A DNA stretch of 64,000 nt from Streptomyces musisoli (GCF_016741855.1 NZ_JAERRH010000011.1:186001-250000); one strand, 5' to 3'. Shown: positions 33,822 to 43,757, numbered from the stretch's first letter. A program made the numbers and translations. The notes: generated from the letters alone by a model not told the origin.

Positions 33822-35186
33822 TCAGAAGCCGCCGCCGAAGTCGCCTCCGCCGCCGCCGTCGAAGCCGCCGCCGTCGCCGAAGCCGCCCCCGAAGTCGCCG
33901 GCGTCGAAGTCGGTGCCGGAGACGTCGCCGCCCTCGTAGCCGCCGGAGCCGTAGTCGCCGAAGTCGCCGTAGCCGGTGCCGTAGTCGGCCGCGTAGGACG
34001 GGGTGGCCATCATGCCGCCCAGCAGCGTGCCAACGAGGAGGCCGGGCAGCAGGCCGCCGCCGAAGTAGCCGCCGGCCCAGGGCCCGTACGCCGGGCCCGC
34101 GTCCCAGTACGGGCGGCGGCCGTACTCCGTGTCGACCTCGCGGATCACCGGGTCGCGGCCGTCGGCCAGCCGGGTGGCGTCGGCCGCGCAGACCGGGACC
34201 TGGCGCGGGGCCCCGCCGGGCGGGGTCCAGGTCGCGTCGGTGGCCGAGGGGCCGTGCCGGGGGTCGAAGAAGCAGGGCGGGCGCCGCTCCGGGAGGGGGC
34301 GGTGCTCGCGCCGGGCGGCCAGCTGCGCGAGGGAGAAGCGGCCGTCCTCCACTGCCTCGGTGACCGAACGGACGTCCTCCGGTTTCGCCGCCGCCGCCAT
34401 GCGCTGCTTGGCGGTCTCGTAGGCGTCCAGGGCACGCTCGTAGTCGGCGCGCATGGTGTCGTCGGCACCCGGTTCCGAGGGGTGGAAGTCCAGGCGGTCG
34501 AGTTCCTCGCCGAACGCGGTGATGTCCTCGTCCACGACCACCCGCAGCCGGTCCAGCGCGGCCCGCTGCTCCTGTTCACGGCGTCGGCGGCCGCGGCGGA
34601 CCAGGGCGTATCCGCCGGCGCCCGCGGCGACCAGCACCACGCCCGCCGTGACCAGCGCCGTGGTCGAGGCGCCGCCGCCGTCGCCGGCCGAGCCGCCCCA
34701 GCTCTTCGGGGCGTGGCCGCCCATGTTGGCCAGGGCGCGGTCGGTGAAGTCGGTCAGCTGGGCCTTGGCGTCCTCGCCCTGGACGCTGGAGACCAGGTTC
34801 CGCCGGGCGGGGGCCGACATGACGGAGGAGTCGGCGCGGGCGTCGAAGCGGTCACCGAGGCGGATGCCGTAGAGGCCGGTGACACCGGTGGCGGATCGCA
34901 GGTTCGCGAAGAGGTTCGCCGTGGGGTAGCCGGCCGGGAGGACCGTGAGGAACAGGGGTTTGCCGGCGTCCTTGATCTGCTTGGCGAGGGTTTCGGCGTC
35001 CGCCGCGGACAGCTGGTCGCGGGCCGCCGGATCGACGTAGACCGGACTCTGGCGCAGGGCCCGGGCGATCGTGGAGACACCGGTGTCCGCCCTCACCCCG
35101 GGCGCGAGCGCGAGCAGGCTCGCCAGCACCAGGGTCAGGGCGGCCAGCAGTGCGGGGAGGCTTCGGGTCCGCGGCACGGCCTTCAT
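33822..35186 (-). CDS. Membrane protein with Gly/Asp/Tyr-rich tail
   Basis: A 454-residue protein. Signal peptide (LPALLAALTLVLASLLALAP, about 10-30) is followed by an extracytoplasmic alpha/beta domain reminiscent of TPM domains, a TM helix (TTALVTAGVVLVAAGAGGYAL, about 176-197), a charged helical cytoplasmic stretch with HPSEPGADDTMRADYERAL, and a C-terminal hydrophobic Gly-rich segment (YFGGGLLPGLLVGTLLGGMM) ending in FGDGGGFDGGGGGDFGGGF. Function is unknown. It lies downstream of GH3 on the same strand in the opposite orientation to yceI. Confidence 0.8.
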   Translation of the reverse strand: MKAVPRTRSLPALLAALTLVLASLLALAPGVRADTGVSTIARALRQSPVYVDPAARDQLSAADAETLAKQIKDAGKPLFLTVLPAGYPTANLFANLRSATGVTGLYGIRLGDRFDARADSSVMSAPARRNLVSSVQGEDAKAQLTDFTDRALANMGGHAPKSWGGSAGDGGGASTTALVTAGVVLVAAGAGGYALVRRGRRRREQEQRAALDRLRVVVDEDITAFGEELDRLDFHPSEPGADDTMRADYERALDAYETAKQRMAAAAKPEDVRSVTEAVEDGRFSLAQLAARREHRPLPERRPPCFFDPRHGPSATDATWTPPGGAPRQVPVCAADATRLADGRDPVIREVDTEYGRRPYWDAGPAYGPWAGGYFGGGLLPGLLVGTLLGGMMATPSYAADYGTGYGDFGDYGSGGYEGGDVSGTDFDAGDFGGGFGDGGGFDGGGGGDFGGGF

Positions 35187-35240
35187 ATCTCGAAACTACC
35201 CGAAGCCTCCCCAAACCGGTCATTCATCCGGTCCCCGGGG

Positions 35241-38200
35241 TCACGCCGCGCGGTAGGCCTGCGCCAGCTTCTCCACCGCCTTCCCGTACCTGCCGGTCAG
35301 CAGCAGGTGGTCGGCGTCGGCGAACGGTGCCGCCACCGCCTCCGTGAGGTGGTCGCCCGCCTTCTGCTGGACCAGCAGCCGGGCCTCGGTCACCAGGGCG
35401 CGCCCGCTCCGGTCGTCCCCGTGCCGTTCGGCCGCCGCCGCCCGGGCACCGAGGTCGCGCAGGGTGGCGGTGCCGCCCTTCGGGACACGGGTGAGGGTGG
35501 TCAGGCCCCAGCCGTAGGGGAACTGGGGGTCGTACGACGCGTCGCCGACGTTGATCGGCAGCTGGGCCTCCGTCCTGGGCCAGGTGACGGGGAGCTGCCC
35601 GGTGAAGGGACGCCTGCCGTAGAGGACGTCGGCGACGCCCTCGCCCTCGGTGCCGGGCAGCCAGGAGGCGACCAGGGCATCGATCCCGTCCAGCCGGTCG
35701 CCGACGAGCTGCGGGCGGCCGGACACGATCAGCACCGCGCACTTCATGGCCGCGCAGACCTTGTCCACGGCCGCTTGGTCGGCCTCGGACAGGGACAGGG
35801 AGTGGCCGTTGCCGACGTCGCCGACGCCCTCGGCGTAGGGGGTCTCGCCGACGACGACCACGCCGACGTCGTAGCCGCCGGTCGGGGCCGAGGCGTCCTT
35901 GGAGTACGTGACGTCGCCGCCGGCCCGGCGCAGGCCCTGGAGGACGGTCGTGCCGGGGACGGTGTTCCCCGAGGCGCCCTGCCAGGTGAGGGTCCAGCCG
36001 CCGGTCTGGTTGCCGATGTCGTCGGCGTTGGACCCGGCGACGTACACCTTCTCGCTCTTCTTCAGCGGCAGCAGGCCGCCCGCGTTCTTCAGCAGCACCT
36101 GCGACTCGGCGGCGGCCCGGCGGGCGACCTCCCGGTGCGCCCCGGAGCCGATGGCGGCGGCTCCACTGGTGTCGGCGTACGGGTGCTCGAAGAGGCCCAG
36201 CCGGAACTTCTCGGTGAGGATGCGGGCGACGGCGTCGTCCACGCGGTCCTCGCCGATCCGGCCCGCCTTCACCTCGTCGGTGAGCGTGGCCGTGAAGTCC
36301 TTGTAGGAGTACGGCACCATCATCATGTCCAGGCCGGCGCCGACGGCCGTGCGGACGTGCGCGGCGTAGTCGCCGGGGAGCTGGTCGATGGCGTTCCAGT
36401 CGCTGATGACGAAGCCGTCGAAGCCCATGCGGTCCTTGAGCACGCCGTTGATCATGTCGCCGCGGGCGTGCATCTTCACCGCACCCTTGCCGTCGCCGGC
36501 GATGTCCAGCGAGGAGTACGACGGCATGACCGTGCCGACGCCCCGCTCGACCGCGGTGCGGAACGGCGCCAGGTGGATGTCCTCCAGCTGCTTGCGGGTG
36601 ACTTCGGTGACGCCCTGGTCGACGGTGTACGTCCCCGTGGTCGAGGAGCCGTACGCGGTGCCGCCGTCGCCCACGAAGTGCTTGGCCGTGGCGAGCACCT
36701 TGTCGTCCCGGCTCAGGTCCTTGCCGTTCGCCCGGCCCTGGAGGCCCTGGATCACGGTCTCCATGGACTGGACCAGCGCGGGGTCCTCGCCGAAGGACTC
36801 GTAGGACCGGCCCCAGCGTTCGTCGCGGCTCACGCACAGGCAGGGCGCGAAGTCCCAGGGGACGCCGGTGGCGCGGACCTCGGCGGCCGTCACCTCGCCC
36901 GTCCGGTAGGCGAGCGAGGGATCCCGGGTCGCGCCGATGCCGATGTTGTGCGGCAGGACCGTGGCGCCGGAGAGGTTGTTGTGGCCGTGGACCGCGTCGA
37001 CGCCGTAGATCAGCGGGATCTGGAAGCGCGTCGCCCGGGTGCGCAGCTGGAAGCCGTCGATCATCTTCGCCCACGCCGCGGGGGTGTTGGGCGTGGGTGT
37101 CGAGCCGCCGCCGGAGAGCAGGGAGCCGAGGGCGTAACCGGCGATGTCGCCCGGCTTGGTCATCGCGCCGCGCTCGGCCTGGGTCATCTGGCCGGCCTTC
37201 TCCGCCAGGGACATCCGGCCGAGCAGGTCCGCGACCCGTTTGCGGACCGGCAACCGGGGGTCGAGATACGGCAGTCCGTGCGCGTCGACGACGACCTGGG
37301 GGGTCTCGGCGGGGGCCTTCGCGCCGCTGACCGTGAGCTTCAGCGGGATGGTCTCGGCGGGTTCGGCCGCCCGGTCCCTGCGGGTGGGCACCGCGACGGT
37401 CCGGGTGGTGCCGGAGGCGGTGCCGGCCGGGAAGGTGAGGGTGCCGGAGACGGGGGTGTAGTCCGTGCCGGCGGACGCGGTGCCGTCCGCCGTCGCGTAG
37501 GTGACGGTCACCGGGTCGGCGAGGGGCTGTTCGCCGGTGGTGGCCACCGTGACCCGCACCTCGGCCGTCCTGCCCTCCCGGACGGGGACGACGGGCGCGT
37601 CGGTGGTGACGGAGGCGCGCAGCGCCTGGTCGGCCGTCCCGTACAGCTCGACGCCGTCCATGGCGAAGTCGCCCTTGGTGCCGGCCGGGAGGGTGAGGGC
37701 GTACCCCCACGTCTCCTTGAGGCCGAGGACGTGGTCGATGCCGCCGACGGGCTGGTAGTCGGTGCGGTAGACGAAGCCGGTGAAGGGGAGTTCGACCTGC
37801 TTCCAGCCGGTGAAGTCGTCGGTGAAGGAGGTGGTCCAGAGTTCGGAGGCCTCGCCGTTCGCGCCGCCGTCCTTGATCTCGAAGGCGATCTTCCGGCCGT
37901 TGTTCCGGCCGTCCCACCACAGGCGGATGCCCCGGTGGGCGGACCAGTCGTGGGCGGGTGCGGTGGCGGCGTAGTCGTGGGTGAAGCCGCCGTAGCCGCT
38001 GATGTCGTAGCTGCCGGCGAGCACCTTGCCGCCCTCGGGGGCGTCGGCGCGGTCGGCGAGACGGAGGGCGGGCGGGTCGTCGCTGTCGCCGCCCCAGGTG
38101 AAGATGCCCTCGGCGGGCTGGGCGGCGAAGGGGACCTCACCCTCGAAGCGGTCGACGGGGACGGGGGCCGGCTCGTCGGCGGCCCGCGCGGTCGCCGCCC

Positions 38201-38255
38201 AGGGCAGCAGACCGGCGAGCAGTGCGGCGGAGGCGAGCAAGGCGGTTCTTCGCAT
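35241..38255 (-). CDS. Secreted GH3 beta-glucosidase with N-terminal accessory domains
   Basis: A 1004-residue exoenzyme. Signal peptide ([20 protein letters not shown]) is followed by a carbohydrate-binding-like beta-sandwich (about 35-210), a Calx-beta-type domain (about 218-318, with [21 protein letters not shown]), then the GH3 barrel and sandwich. GH3 marks are the substrate loop [11 protein letters not shown] (K525, H526) and nucleophile D619 in [10 protein letters not shown]. The internal ATG at 38253-38255 was preferred because AGGGA lies upstream; an ATG seven codons earlier exists. It diverges from GH30 with a palindrome between, which suggests shared induction by beta-glucan fragments. 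Confidence 0.93.
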   Translation of the reverse strand: MRRTALLASAALLAGLLPWAATARAADEPAPVPVDRFEGEVPFAAQPAEGIFTWGGDSDDPPALRLADRADAPEGGKVLAGSYDISGYGGFTHDYAATAPAHDWSAHRGIRLWWDGRNNGRKIAFEIKDGGANGEASELWTTSFTDDFTGWKQVELPFTGFVYRTDYQPVGGIDHVLGLKETWGYALTLPAGTKGDFAMDGVELYGTADQALRASVTTDAPVVPVREGRTAEVRVTVATTGEQPLADPVTVTYATADGTASAGTDYTPVSGTLTFPAGTASGTTRTVAVPTRRDRAAEPAETIPLKLTVSGAKAPAETPQVVVDAHGLPYLDPRLPVRKRVADLLGRMSLAEKAGQMTQAERGAMTKPGDIAGYALGSLLSGGGSTPTPNTPAAWAKMIDGFQLRTRATRFQIPLIYGVDAVHGHNNLSGATVLPHNIGIGATRDPSLAYRTGEVTAAEVRATGVPWDFAPCLCVSRDERWGRSYESFGEDPALVQSMETVIQGLQGRANGKDLSRDDKVLATAKHFVGDGGTAYGSSTTGTYTVDQGVTEVTRKQLEDIHLAPFRTAVERGVGTVMPSYSSLDIAGDGKGAVKMHARGDMINGVLKDRMGFDGFVISDWNAIDQLPGDYAAHVRTAVGAGLDMMMVPYSYKDFTATLTDEVKAGRIGEDRVDDAVARILTEKFRLGLFEHPYADTSGAAAIGSGAHREVARRAAAESQVLLKNAGGLLPLKKSEKVYVAGSNADDIGNQTGGWTLTWQGASGNTVPGTTVLQGLRRAGGDVTYSKDASAPTGGYDVGVVVVGETPYAEGVGDVGNGHSLSLSEADQAAVDKVCAAMKCAVLIVSGRPQLVGDRLDGIDALVASWLPGTEGEGVADVLYGRRPFTGQLPVTWPRTEAQLPINVGDASYDPQFPYGWGLTTLTRVPKGGTATLRDLGARAAAAERHGDDRSGRALVTEARLLVQQKAGDHLTEAVAAPFADADHLLLTGRYGKAVEKLAQAYRAA

Positions 38256-38290
38256 GGACCTTCCCTTGGCTCTCATGGTTCACTCATGGC

Positions 38291-38311
38291 TTAGCTCACG
38301 TCGTGAGTTAA
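38291..38311. promoter_or_regulatory. 21-bp palindrome between divergent GH3 and GH30 genes
   Basis: TTAGCTCACG and CGTGAGTTAA flank a central T; nine of ten positions are complementary. It lies 36 bp before the GH3 start and 67 bp before the GH30 start. It does not match the CebR palindrome as I recall it, so the regulator is unknown. Confidence 0.7.
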
Positions 38312-38378
38312 CTAGGGGCGCACAGACCGGTCAAGACGCCCCGTCAGCTTGTCGACCCGAGAGGAAGGGCGACGCACC

Positions 38379-40244
38379 ATGAGGAGATCCCCCCGCACGG
38401 TCCGGCTGCTGCTCGCCGGGCTGCTCTCCGCCGCCGGTGTCAGCGTGGCCGCACCCCCCGCACACGCGGCAGGTGAGCAGGTCACCGCCTATCTCACCAC
38501 CACCGACGACTCCGCCGGCCGGCACGTCGTGCGCGGCCTGGCCGCCCAGGCTCCGTTCGCCTTCCAGGCCGGGACGGGCGGTGGCGGCGAGAACATCACC
38601 GTGGACGAGAACACCCGCTACCAGACGTTCACCGGTGGCGGCGCGTCCTTCACGGACACCGCGGCCTGGCTGATGAACGGCAGCGGGGCGCTGTCCCAGG
38701 CGACCCGGGACGCGACCATGCGCAAGCTGTTCTCGCCGACGGACGGCATCGGCCTGTCGTTCCTGCGCAACCCGATGGGCGCCTCCGACCTGGCGCGCTA
38801 CGGCTACACGTACGACGACGTGCCGGCCGGCCAGAGCGACCCGTCGCTGTCGAAGTTCTCCCTCGCGCACGACCTGGCGGACGTCGTCCCGCTGACCCGG
38901 CAGGCGCTCCGGCTGAACCCGTCCCTGACCGTGATGGCCTCGCCGTGGACGGCGCCGGCCTGGATGAAGGACAGCGGCTCGCTCAACGGCGGCTGGCTGA
39001 AGGCCGAGGACTACGGGGCGTACGCCTCCTACTTCGTGAAGTACCTCCAGGCGTACAAGGACCAGGGGATCGACGTCTCGTACGTGACCGCCCAGAACGA
39101 GCCGACCTGTTGTTCCGGCTATCCGTCGATGAGCTGGAACGCGAGCGGGCTCGCGTACTTCACCAGGAACGAGCTGCTGCCCAAGCTCCGTTCGGCGGGC
39201 CTGACCACCAAGGTCCTCGCGCACGACTGGAACTGGGACGTCTACGACTCCTACGCCGCCCAGACCGTGGACGACGCGGCCGTGCGCAGCCACCCGAACT
39301 TCGGCGGCATCGCCTGGCACGGCTACGGCGGCGACATCGCCGAGCAGACGGCCGTGCACGACCGGTACCCCACGCTGGACGCCTTCGGCACCGAGCACTC
39401 CGGCGGCACCTGGATCGCCGACCAGCAGCGCGAGGACATGTCCGACATCATCAACTACACCCGCAACTGGGCGAAGTCGGTGACCAAGTGGTCGCTGGCC
39501 GTGGACCAGAACAAGGGCCCGCACAACGGCGGCTGCGGCACCTGCACCGGCCTGATCACCGTGCACGACGGGGACGGCGCGAGCGGCACCGTGGACTACA
39601 CCGTCGAGTACTACGACATGGGCCACCTGACCAAGTTCGTCCGCCCCGGCGCCCTGCGCATAGCCTCCACGGCGTCCGCCGCGGTGCCGAACGTGGCCTG
39701 GCGCAACCCGGACGGCAGCAAGGCGCTGATCGCGTACAACGGCTCGTCCTCGGCGAAGACGGTGACCATCAACTGGGGCGGTCAGCACGCCACTTACTCA
39801 CTGCCCGGGAGGACCTCGGCCACCTTCACCTGGTCCGGCACCCAGTCCGGTGGTGGCGGCGGCACCGGCGCGCTCGTGGGACTGGCCGGCAAGTGCCTGG
39901 ACGTGGCGGGCGGTTCGAGCGCCGACGGCACGGCGGTGCAGCTCTACGACTGCAACGGCAGCGCCGCCCAGCAGTGGACCGTGCAGGCCGACGGCTCGGT
40001 CCAGGCGCTCGGCAAGTGCCTCGACGTGGCCTCCGCCTCGACGGCGAACGGGGCCGGGGTGCAGTTGTACGGGTGCAACGGAACCGGTGCGCAGCGGTGG
40101 TCGTACGACGCGGCCACGGGTGACGTGGTGAACACGGCGGCGGACAAGTGCCTCGACGTCACCGACAACTCGTCGGCGAACGGGGCCCGGGCCCAGATCT
40201 GGTCGTGCACCGGGGCCGCCAACCAGAAGTGGACGCTGCGCTAG
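38379..40244 (+). CDS. Secreted GH30 endo-beta-1,6-glucanase with ricin-type CBM13
   Basis: A 621-residue exoenzyme. Signal peptide ends near AHA (about 30). The GH30 barrel has FTGGGASFTDTAAWLM, acid/base E241 in VTAQNEPTCCSG and nucleophile E339 in FGTEHSGGTW, a pattern seen in GH30 beta-1,6-glucanases and glucosylceramidases. The C-terminal ~130 residues are a ricin B trefoil with three repeats (GKCLDVAGGSS, GKCLDVASAS, DKCLDVTDNSS), each followed by a QxW-like motif. ATG at 38379 with GGAAGG upstream. Together with GH3 it should degrade fungal or oomycete beta-1,6-glucan to glucose. Confidence 0.92.
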   Translation: MRRSPRTVRLLLAGLLSAAGVSVAAPPAHAAGEQVTAYLTTTDDSAGRHVVRGLAAQAPFAFQAGTGGGGENITVDENTRYQTFTGGGASFTDTAAWLMNGSGALSQATRDATMRKLFSPTDGIGLSFLRNPMGASDLARYGYTYDDVPAGQSDPSLSKFSLAHDLADVVPLTRQALRLNPSLTVMASPWTAPAWMKDSGSLNGGWLKAEDYGAYASYFVKYLQAYKDQGIDVSYVTAQNEPTCCSGYPSMSWNASGLAYFTRNELLPKLRSAGLTTKVLAHDWNWDVYDSYAAQTVDDAAVRSHPNFGGIAWHGYGGDIAEQTAVHDRYPTLDAFGTEHSGGTWIADQQREDMSDIINYTRNWAKSVTKWSLAVDQNKGPHNGGCGTCTGLITVHDGDGASGTVDYTVEYYDMGHLTKFVRPGALRIASTASAAVPNVAWRNPDGSKALIAYNGSSSAKTVTINWGGQHATYSLPGRTSATFTWSGTQSGGGGGTGALVGLAGKCLDVAGGSSADGTAVQLYDCNGSAAQQWTVQADGSVQALGKCLDVASASTANGAGVQLYGCNGTGAQRWSYDAATGDVVNTAADKCLDVTDNSSANGARAQIWSCTGAANQKWTLR

Positions 40245-40701
40245 GCGGATCATGCGGCACAGGGGGCCGCGGCGGCGGGGATCGCCGGCGGGACCCCGCC
40301 GCCGAGCGGCCGCGGCGCCGTCGGCCTGCCGCTCGCGTGGCCGCGGGTCACGCCGGACGGGACGCCGTACGCGGTGTTCCGTCCGTGCGCTGCCGACGGC
40401 CGCACGCGCCCTCCCCGGGAGACCCTCCCCGGGAGGCGTGCCGAGCGGCGCCCGTCCGGCGGTCTGGGCGTGCGGTCGGACAGCTCGCCCGGCGGGCGCG
40501 TGTTGAGCGGCGCCCGTCCGGCGGTCTGGGCGTGCGCGGTCGGGTGGCTCGCCAGGGCGCGTGTTGAGCGGCGCCCGTCCGGCGGCCTGGGCGTGCGCGG
40601 TCGGGCGGCTCGCCAGGGCGCGTGTTGAGCGGCGCCCGTCCGGCGGCTGGGGGACGATGAGGAGGACCGCCCGTGCCCGGCCCAGCGACTCTGGAGTCCT
40701 C
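40245..40701. other. Intergenic region between GH30 and GPP34 genes containing a 61-bp tandem repeat
   Basis: 457 bp with no credible gene. The first 190 bp are GC-rich without features. A tandem repeat occupies 40443-40649 (separate entry). The last 50 bp hold the GPP34 promoter and Shine-Dalgarno. Confidence 0.7.
40443..40649. repeat. 61-62 bp tandem repeat, three full copies and a partial
   Basis: Each unit starts GAGCGGCGCCCGTCCGGCGG. Copies begin at 40443 (62 bp), 40505 (61 bp), 40566 (61 bp) and 40627 (partial). Copies 2 and 3 differ at two bases; copy 1 is more diverged in its second half. Confidence 0.95.
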
Positions 40702-41304
40702 ATGACGACACCGCAGGACCTGTTCCTCGTCAGCCTGGACATCCCCCGCGAGCAGCCCGTCGAGCAGGGCGATCTCTCCCTGGCGCTGGCCGGGGCCGAA
40801 CTGATCGACCTGCTCGGCGCCCGGGCGATCACCCTGGACGACGGGCGGATCGTGCCGGGGCCGGTGCTGACCACGGGTGACCGGCTGCTGGACGAGGCGG
40901 GGGCCATGCTGGTGCGCCGGGAGCCGTACGAGACGGTCGAGGACTGGCTGTGGCGGCGCGGGCAGGGGCTGGCCACGGCCTACCGGGACGTCCTGGAGGC
41001 CGAGGGGCAGCTCACCGGGAAGCGGCGGCAGTGGTACGCGCTGCGCGACCGGGACGACCCCAGGGCCGACACCCCCGCCCGCCGGCACGCGGCCGACCGG
41101 TGGTGGTCCCACGAGACCGTGCTTGCGGGACTCGCGACCAGCCTGCGCATCCCGGACGACCGCCCGCCCGCGCCCGAACCGGACGACGAGGCGGTCGCCA
41201 CCGTGCTGGTGGCCGTCGGCGACGCGGTGACCGAGCTGGAGGCGGTGCGCGAGCGGCGCCGCATCGAGAACATCGCCTTCGACAACATCTGGCGGGCCCC
41301 CTGA
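40702..41304 (+). CDS. GPP34 (GOLPH3-like) family protein
   Basis: A 200-residue GPP34 protein. The start TTPQDLFLVSLDIPREQPVE and LALAGAELIDLLGARAI, then WWSHETVLAGLATSLRI and a C-terminal helix ending RRIENIAFDNIWRAP, match the bacterial branch of the Golgi phosphoprotein 3 family. The eukaryotic relatives bind phosphoinositides; the role of Streptomyces copies is unknown but often linked with development or membrane trafficking. ATG at 40702 has GGAG five bases upstream. The flanks are repeat-rich on both sides. Confidence 0.88.
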   Translation: MTTPQDLFLVSLDIPREQPVEQGDLSLALAGAELIDLLGARAITLDDGRIVPGPVLTTGDRLLDEAGAMLVRREPYETVEDWLWRRGQGLATAYRDVLEAEGQLTGKRRQWYALRDRDDPRADTPARRHAADRWWSHETVLAGLATSLRIPDDRPPAPEPDDEAVATVLVAVGDAVTELEAVRERRRIENIAFDNIWRAP

Positions 41305-41310
41305 GCAGCA

Positions 41311-41420
41311 GGGGGATCACCCACGGGCAGCGGACCGGCTGAGTCCGCAGGAATCGCCCGAGGGCAAAACGAACCAGCCGAGCCGCAGGGAATCACCCGA
41401 GGGCAGAGGACCGGCCGAGC
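41311..41420. repeat. Degenerate ~38-bp tandem repeat
   Basis: Three diverged units of the form GGGATCACCC-GGGCAGNGGACCGGC-GAGCCGCAG follow the GPP34 stop. Two copies of an ~18-bp GTCACCGGACCGGCCGGG unit lie at about 41459-41495. They sit in the convergent interval before the VOC gene. Confidence 0.65.
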
Positions 41421-41571
41421 CGCAGGGGATCGGCCGCGCCTCGCAGGACCGGCCCGGCGTCACCGGACCGGCCGGGCGTCACCGGACCGGCCGGGTCACG
41501 GATCGGCCACCCCCCGCGGGACGGCCGCGCCTCGTCGGACCCGCCACGCCCCGCGGGACCGGCCGCGCGGC

Positions 41572-41997
41572 TCACAGGATCAGCTCGCCGAGCCCGAGCA
41601 GGTTTCCCTCGCTGTCCCGGAACCAGGCGCCGCGCTCGCCCCGCGCCCCTTTGCTCGGGTAGTTGCCCTGGACCTCGGCGATGCCGTCCCGGGTACGGAA
41701 GCCGGGCACGTCGACCTCCTCGAAGACCACCCCCCGGCGGCGCAGCTCCGTCACCACCGCCTCGATGTCGTCCACCTCGAAGGCCATCTGGGTGAAGGTG
41801 CCGGGCGAGGCCCCCGTCGAGCGGAACACGACGAAGTCCACGCCCGCGCACCGGTACAGCAGCCCGCCGGGCCGCTCGTCCACCGGGAACAGGCCGAGCT
41901 TCTCGGCGTAGAAGCGCCGGGCCCGGTCCAGGTCCCGCGCCGGCAGGCGGGTCGCGACGCGGGCCCCGGACAGCACATCACTCGCGTATGAGCTCAT
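41572..41997 (-). CDS. VOC (glyoxalase/bleomycin-resistance) family protein
   Basis: A 141-residue vicinal-oxygen-chelate protein: RLPARDLDRARRFYAEKLGL, then VDFVVFRSTGASPGTFTQMAFEVDD and WFRDSEGNLLGLGEL at the C-terminus. The metal ligands expected near the strands (Gln/Glu) may be partly present (FTQMAFE, EGNLLG), but the substrate is unknown. ATG at 41995-41997 lies 13 bp after the cimA stop on the same strand, so it is probably the second gene of that operon. Confidence 0.87.
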   Translation of the reverse strand: MSSYASDVLSGARVATRLPARDLDRARRFYAEKLGLFPVDERPGGLLYRCAGVDFVVFRSTGASPGTFTQMAFEVDDIEAVVTELRRRGVVFEEVDVPGFRTRDGIAEVQGNYPSKGARGERGAWFRDSEGNLLGLGELIL

Positions 41998-42010
41998 GCC
42001 TCCACTGTGG

Positions 42011-43621
42011 CTACCGAGCCGGCTCCACGCCCGCCCTGAGGAGGCCGTACGTGTACGCGTCCTCCAGCGCCTGCCAGGAGGCGGCGATGACGTTCTCGGC
42101 CACGCCGACCGTGGCCCACTCGCCCGAGCCGTCCGACGTGGAGATCAGCACCCGGGTGGTGGACGACGTGCCGTGCTTGCCCTCCAGGATGCGGACCTTG
42201 TAGTCGACCAGCTCCAGCTTGGCGAGCTGCGGATAGATCTTCTCCAGGGCCACGCGCAGGGCCCGGTCCAGCGCGTTGACCGGGCCGTTGCCCTCCGCGG
42301 TGGCGACGATCCGCTCGCTCTTGGCCCACAGCTTGACCGTGGCCTCGTTGGCGTGGGTGCCGTCGGGACGGTCCTCCACGATGGCCCGCCAGGACTCGAC
42401 GTCGAAGTACTTCAGCGGCCGGCCCTCGACCTCGGCGCGCAGCAGCAGTTCGAAGGAGGCGTCGGCGGCCTCGTAGGTATACCCCTTGAGTTCCCGCTCC
42501 TTCACGCGCTCGACCACCCGGCCGACCAGCTCGCGGTCGCCGCCGAGGTCGATGCCCAGCTCCTTGCCCTTGAGTTCGATCGAGGCGCGGCCGGCCATGT
42601 CGGAGACCAGCATCCGCATGGTGTTGCCGACCAGCTCGGGGTCGATGTGCTGGTACAGGTCCGGGTCGACCTTGATCGCGGAGGCGTGCAGGCCGGCCTT
42701 GTGCGCGAAGGCCGACACGCCCACGTACGGCTGGTGCGTGGACGGCGTCAGATTGACGACCTCGGCGATGGCGTGGGAGATGCGGGTCGTCTCGCGGAGC
42801 TTGCCGTCGGGCAGCACCTTCCTGCCGTACTTCAGCTCCAGGGCCGCGACCACCGGGAACAGGTTGGCGTTGCCGACGCGCTCGCCGTAGCCGTTGGCCG
42901 TGCACTGTACGTGGGTCGCGCCCCCGTCCACGGCGGCCAGGGTGTTGGCGACCGCGCAGCCGGTGTCGTCCTGGGCGTGGATGCCGAGCCGGGCGCCGGT
43001 GTCGGCGAGGACGGTGGAGACGACGGCGTGCACCTGGGCGGGGAGCATGCCGCCGTTGGTGTCGCAGAGGATGACGACGTCGGCGCCGGCCTCGGCGGCC
43101 GTGCGGACGACCGCCTTGGCGTACTCGGGGTTGGCGCGGTAGCCGTCGAAGAAGTGCTCGCAGTCCACGAAGACCCGGCGGCCCTGGTCCTTCAGGTACG
43201 ACACCGTGTCGCGGACCATCTCCAGGTTCTCGTCCAGGGTCGTGCGCAGCGCCAGCTCCACGTGCCGGTCGTGGGACTTGGCGACCAGGGTGATCACCGG
43301 GGCGCCGGACTCCACGAGCGCCTTGACCTGCGGGTCGTCGGCGGCCTTCGCGCCGGCGCGGCGGGTGGCGCCGAAGGCCACCAGCTGGGCGTGCTTGAAC
43401 TCGATCTCCGCCTGTGCGCGGGCGAAGAACTCGGTGTCGCGTGGGTTCGCGCCGGGCCAGCCTCCCTCGATGAAGCCGACGCCGAAGTCGTCCAGGTGCC
43501 GGGCGATGGCGAGCTTGTCCGCGACGGTGAGGTTGATGCCCTCGCGCTGCGCGCCGTCGCGCAGCGTGGTGTCGAAGACGTGGAACGAGTCGTCGAGCTC
43601 GCTGGTTGCCGTCTCGGTCAT
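42011..43621 (-). CDS. cimA: Citramalate synthase
   Basis: A 536-residue HMG-CoA-lyase/isopropylmalate-synthase type enzyme (HVFDTTLRDGAQREGINLTV; HAQDDTGCAVANTLAAVDGG; HVQCTANGYGERVGNANL). Its length, single catalytic barrel and divergent C-terminal regulatory LeuA_dimer domain fit citramalate synthase, which condenses pyruvate and acetyl-CoA toward 2-oxobutyrate and isoleucine. A LeuA paralogue is the alternative. ATG at 43619-43621 with AGGAG ten bases upstream; the reading frame stays open upstream, but that part crosses an attenuator-like hairpin. It is followed by the VOC gene. Confidence 0.9.
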   Translation of the reverse strand: MTETATSELDDSFHVFDTTLRDGAQREGINLTVADKLAIARHLDDFGVGFIEGGWPGANPRDTEFFARAQAEIEFKHAQLVAFGATRRAGAKAADDPQVKALVESGAPVITLVAKSHDRHVELALRTTLDENLEMVRDTVSYLKDQGRRVFVDCEHFFDGYRANPEYAKAVVRTAAEAGADVVILCDTNGGMLPAQVHAVVSTVLADTGARLGIHAQDDTGCAVANTLAAVDGGATHVQCTANGYGERVGNANLFPVVAALELKYGRKVLPDGKLRETTRISHAIAEVVNLTPSTHQPYVGVSAFAHKAGLHASAIKVDPDLYQHIDPELVGNTMRMLVSDMAGRASIELKGKELGIDLGGDRELVGRVVERVKERELKGYTYEAADASFELLLRAEVEGRPLKYFDVESWRAIVEDRPDGTHANEATVKLWAKSERIVATAEGNGPVNALDRALRVALEKIYPQLAKLELVDYKVRILEGKHGTSSTTRVLISTSDGSGEWATVGVAENVIAASWQALEDAYTYGLLRAGVEPAR

Positions 43622-43731
43622 GGTCTCAAGGCTCCTGTTGTCAATCCTCGGTCTTACCGGAATGACCGGCTCCACCGTCCCCCCAATACTCCCTCGCGCT
43701 CGAGTCCCGGCTGAAGGTGGGCCGGAAAACG

Positions 43732-43757
43732 AAAAAACCCCTCGCGGGTGCGAGAGG
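43732..43757 (-). terminator. Attenuator-type terminator in the cimA leader
   Basis: On the minus strand, CCTCTCGC pairs with GCGAGGGG around an ACCC loop (43738-43757) and is followed directly by six T (43732-43737). It lies about 110 bp before the cimA start. A U-tract is rare in this GC-rich genome. The alternative partner of its loop/left arm, GCGGGTG at 43787-43793, could form an antiterminator. Confidence 0.75.

Noticed and set aside
33567-38294. A 1575-codon open frame on the plus strand
   Set aside because: It is antisense to the GH3 and Gly-rich protein genes, has no recognisable domain and is a typical high-GC shadow frame.
30000-41304. Genomic island
   Set aside because: The block of secreted enzymes has base composition like its neighbours and no integrase, transposase or tRNA-end duplication was seen.
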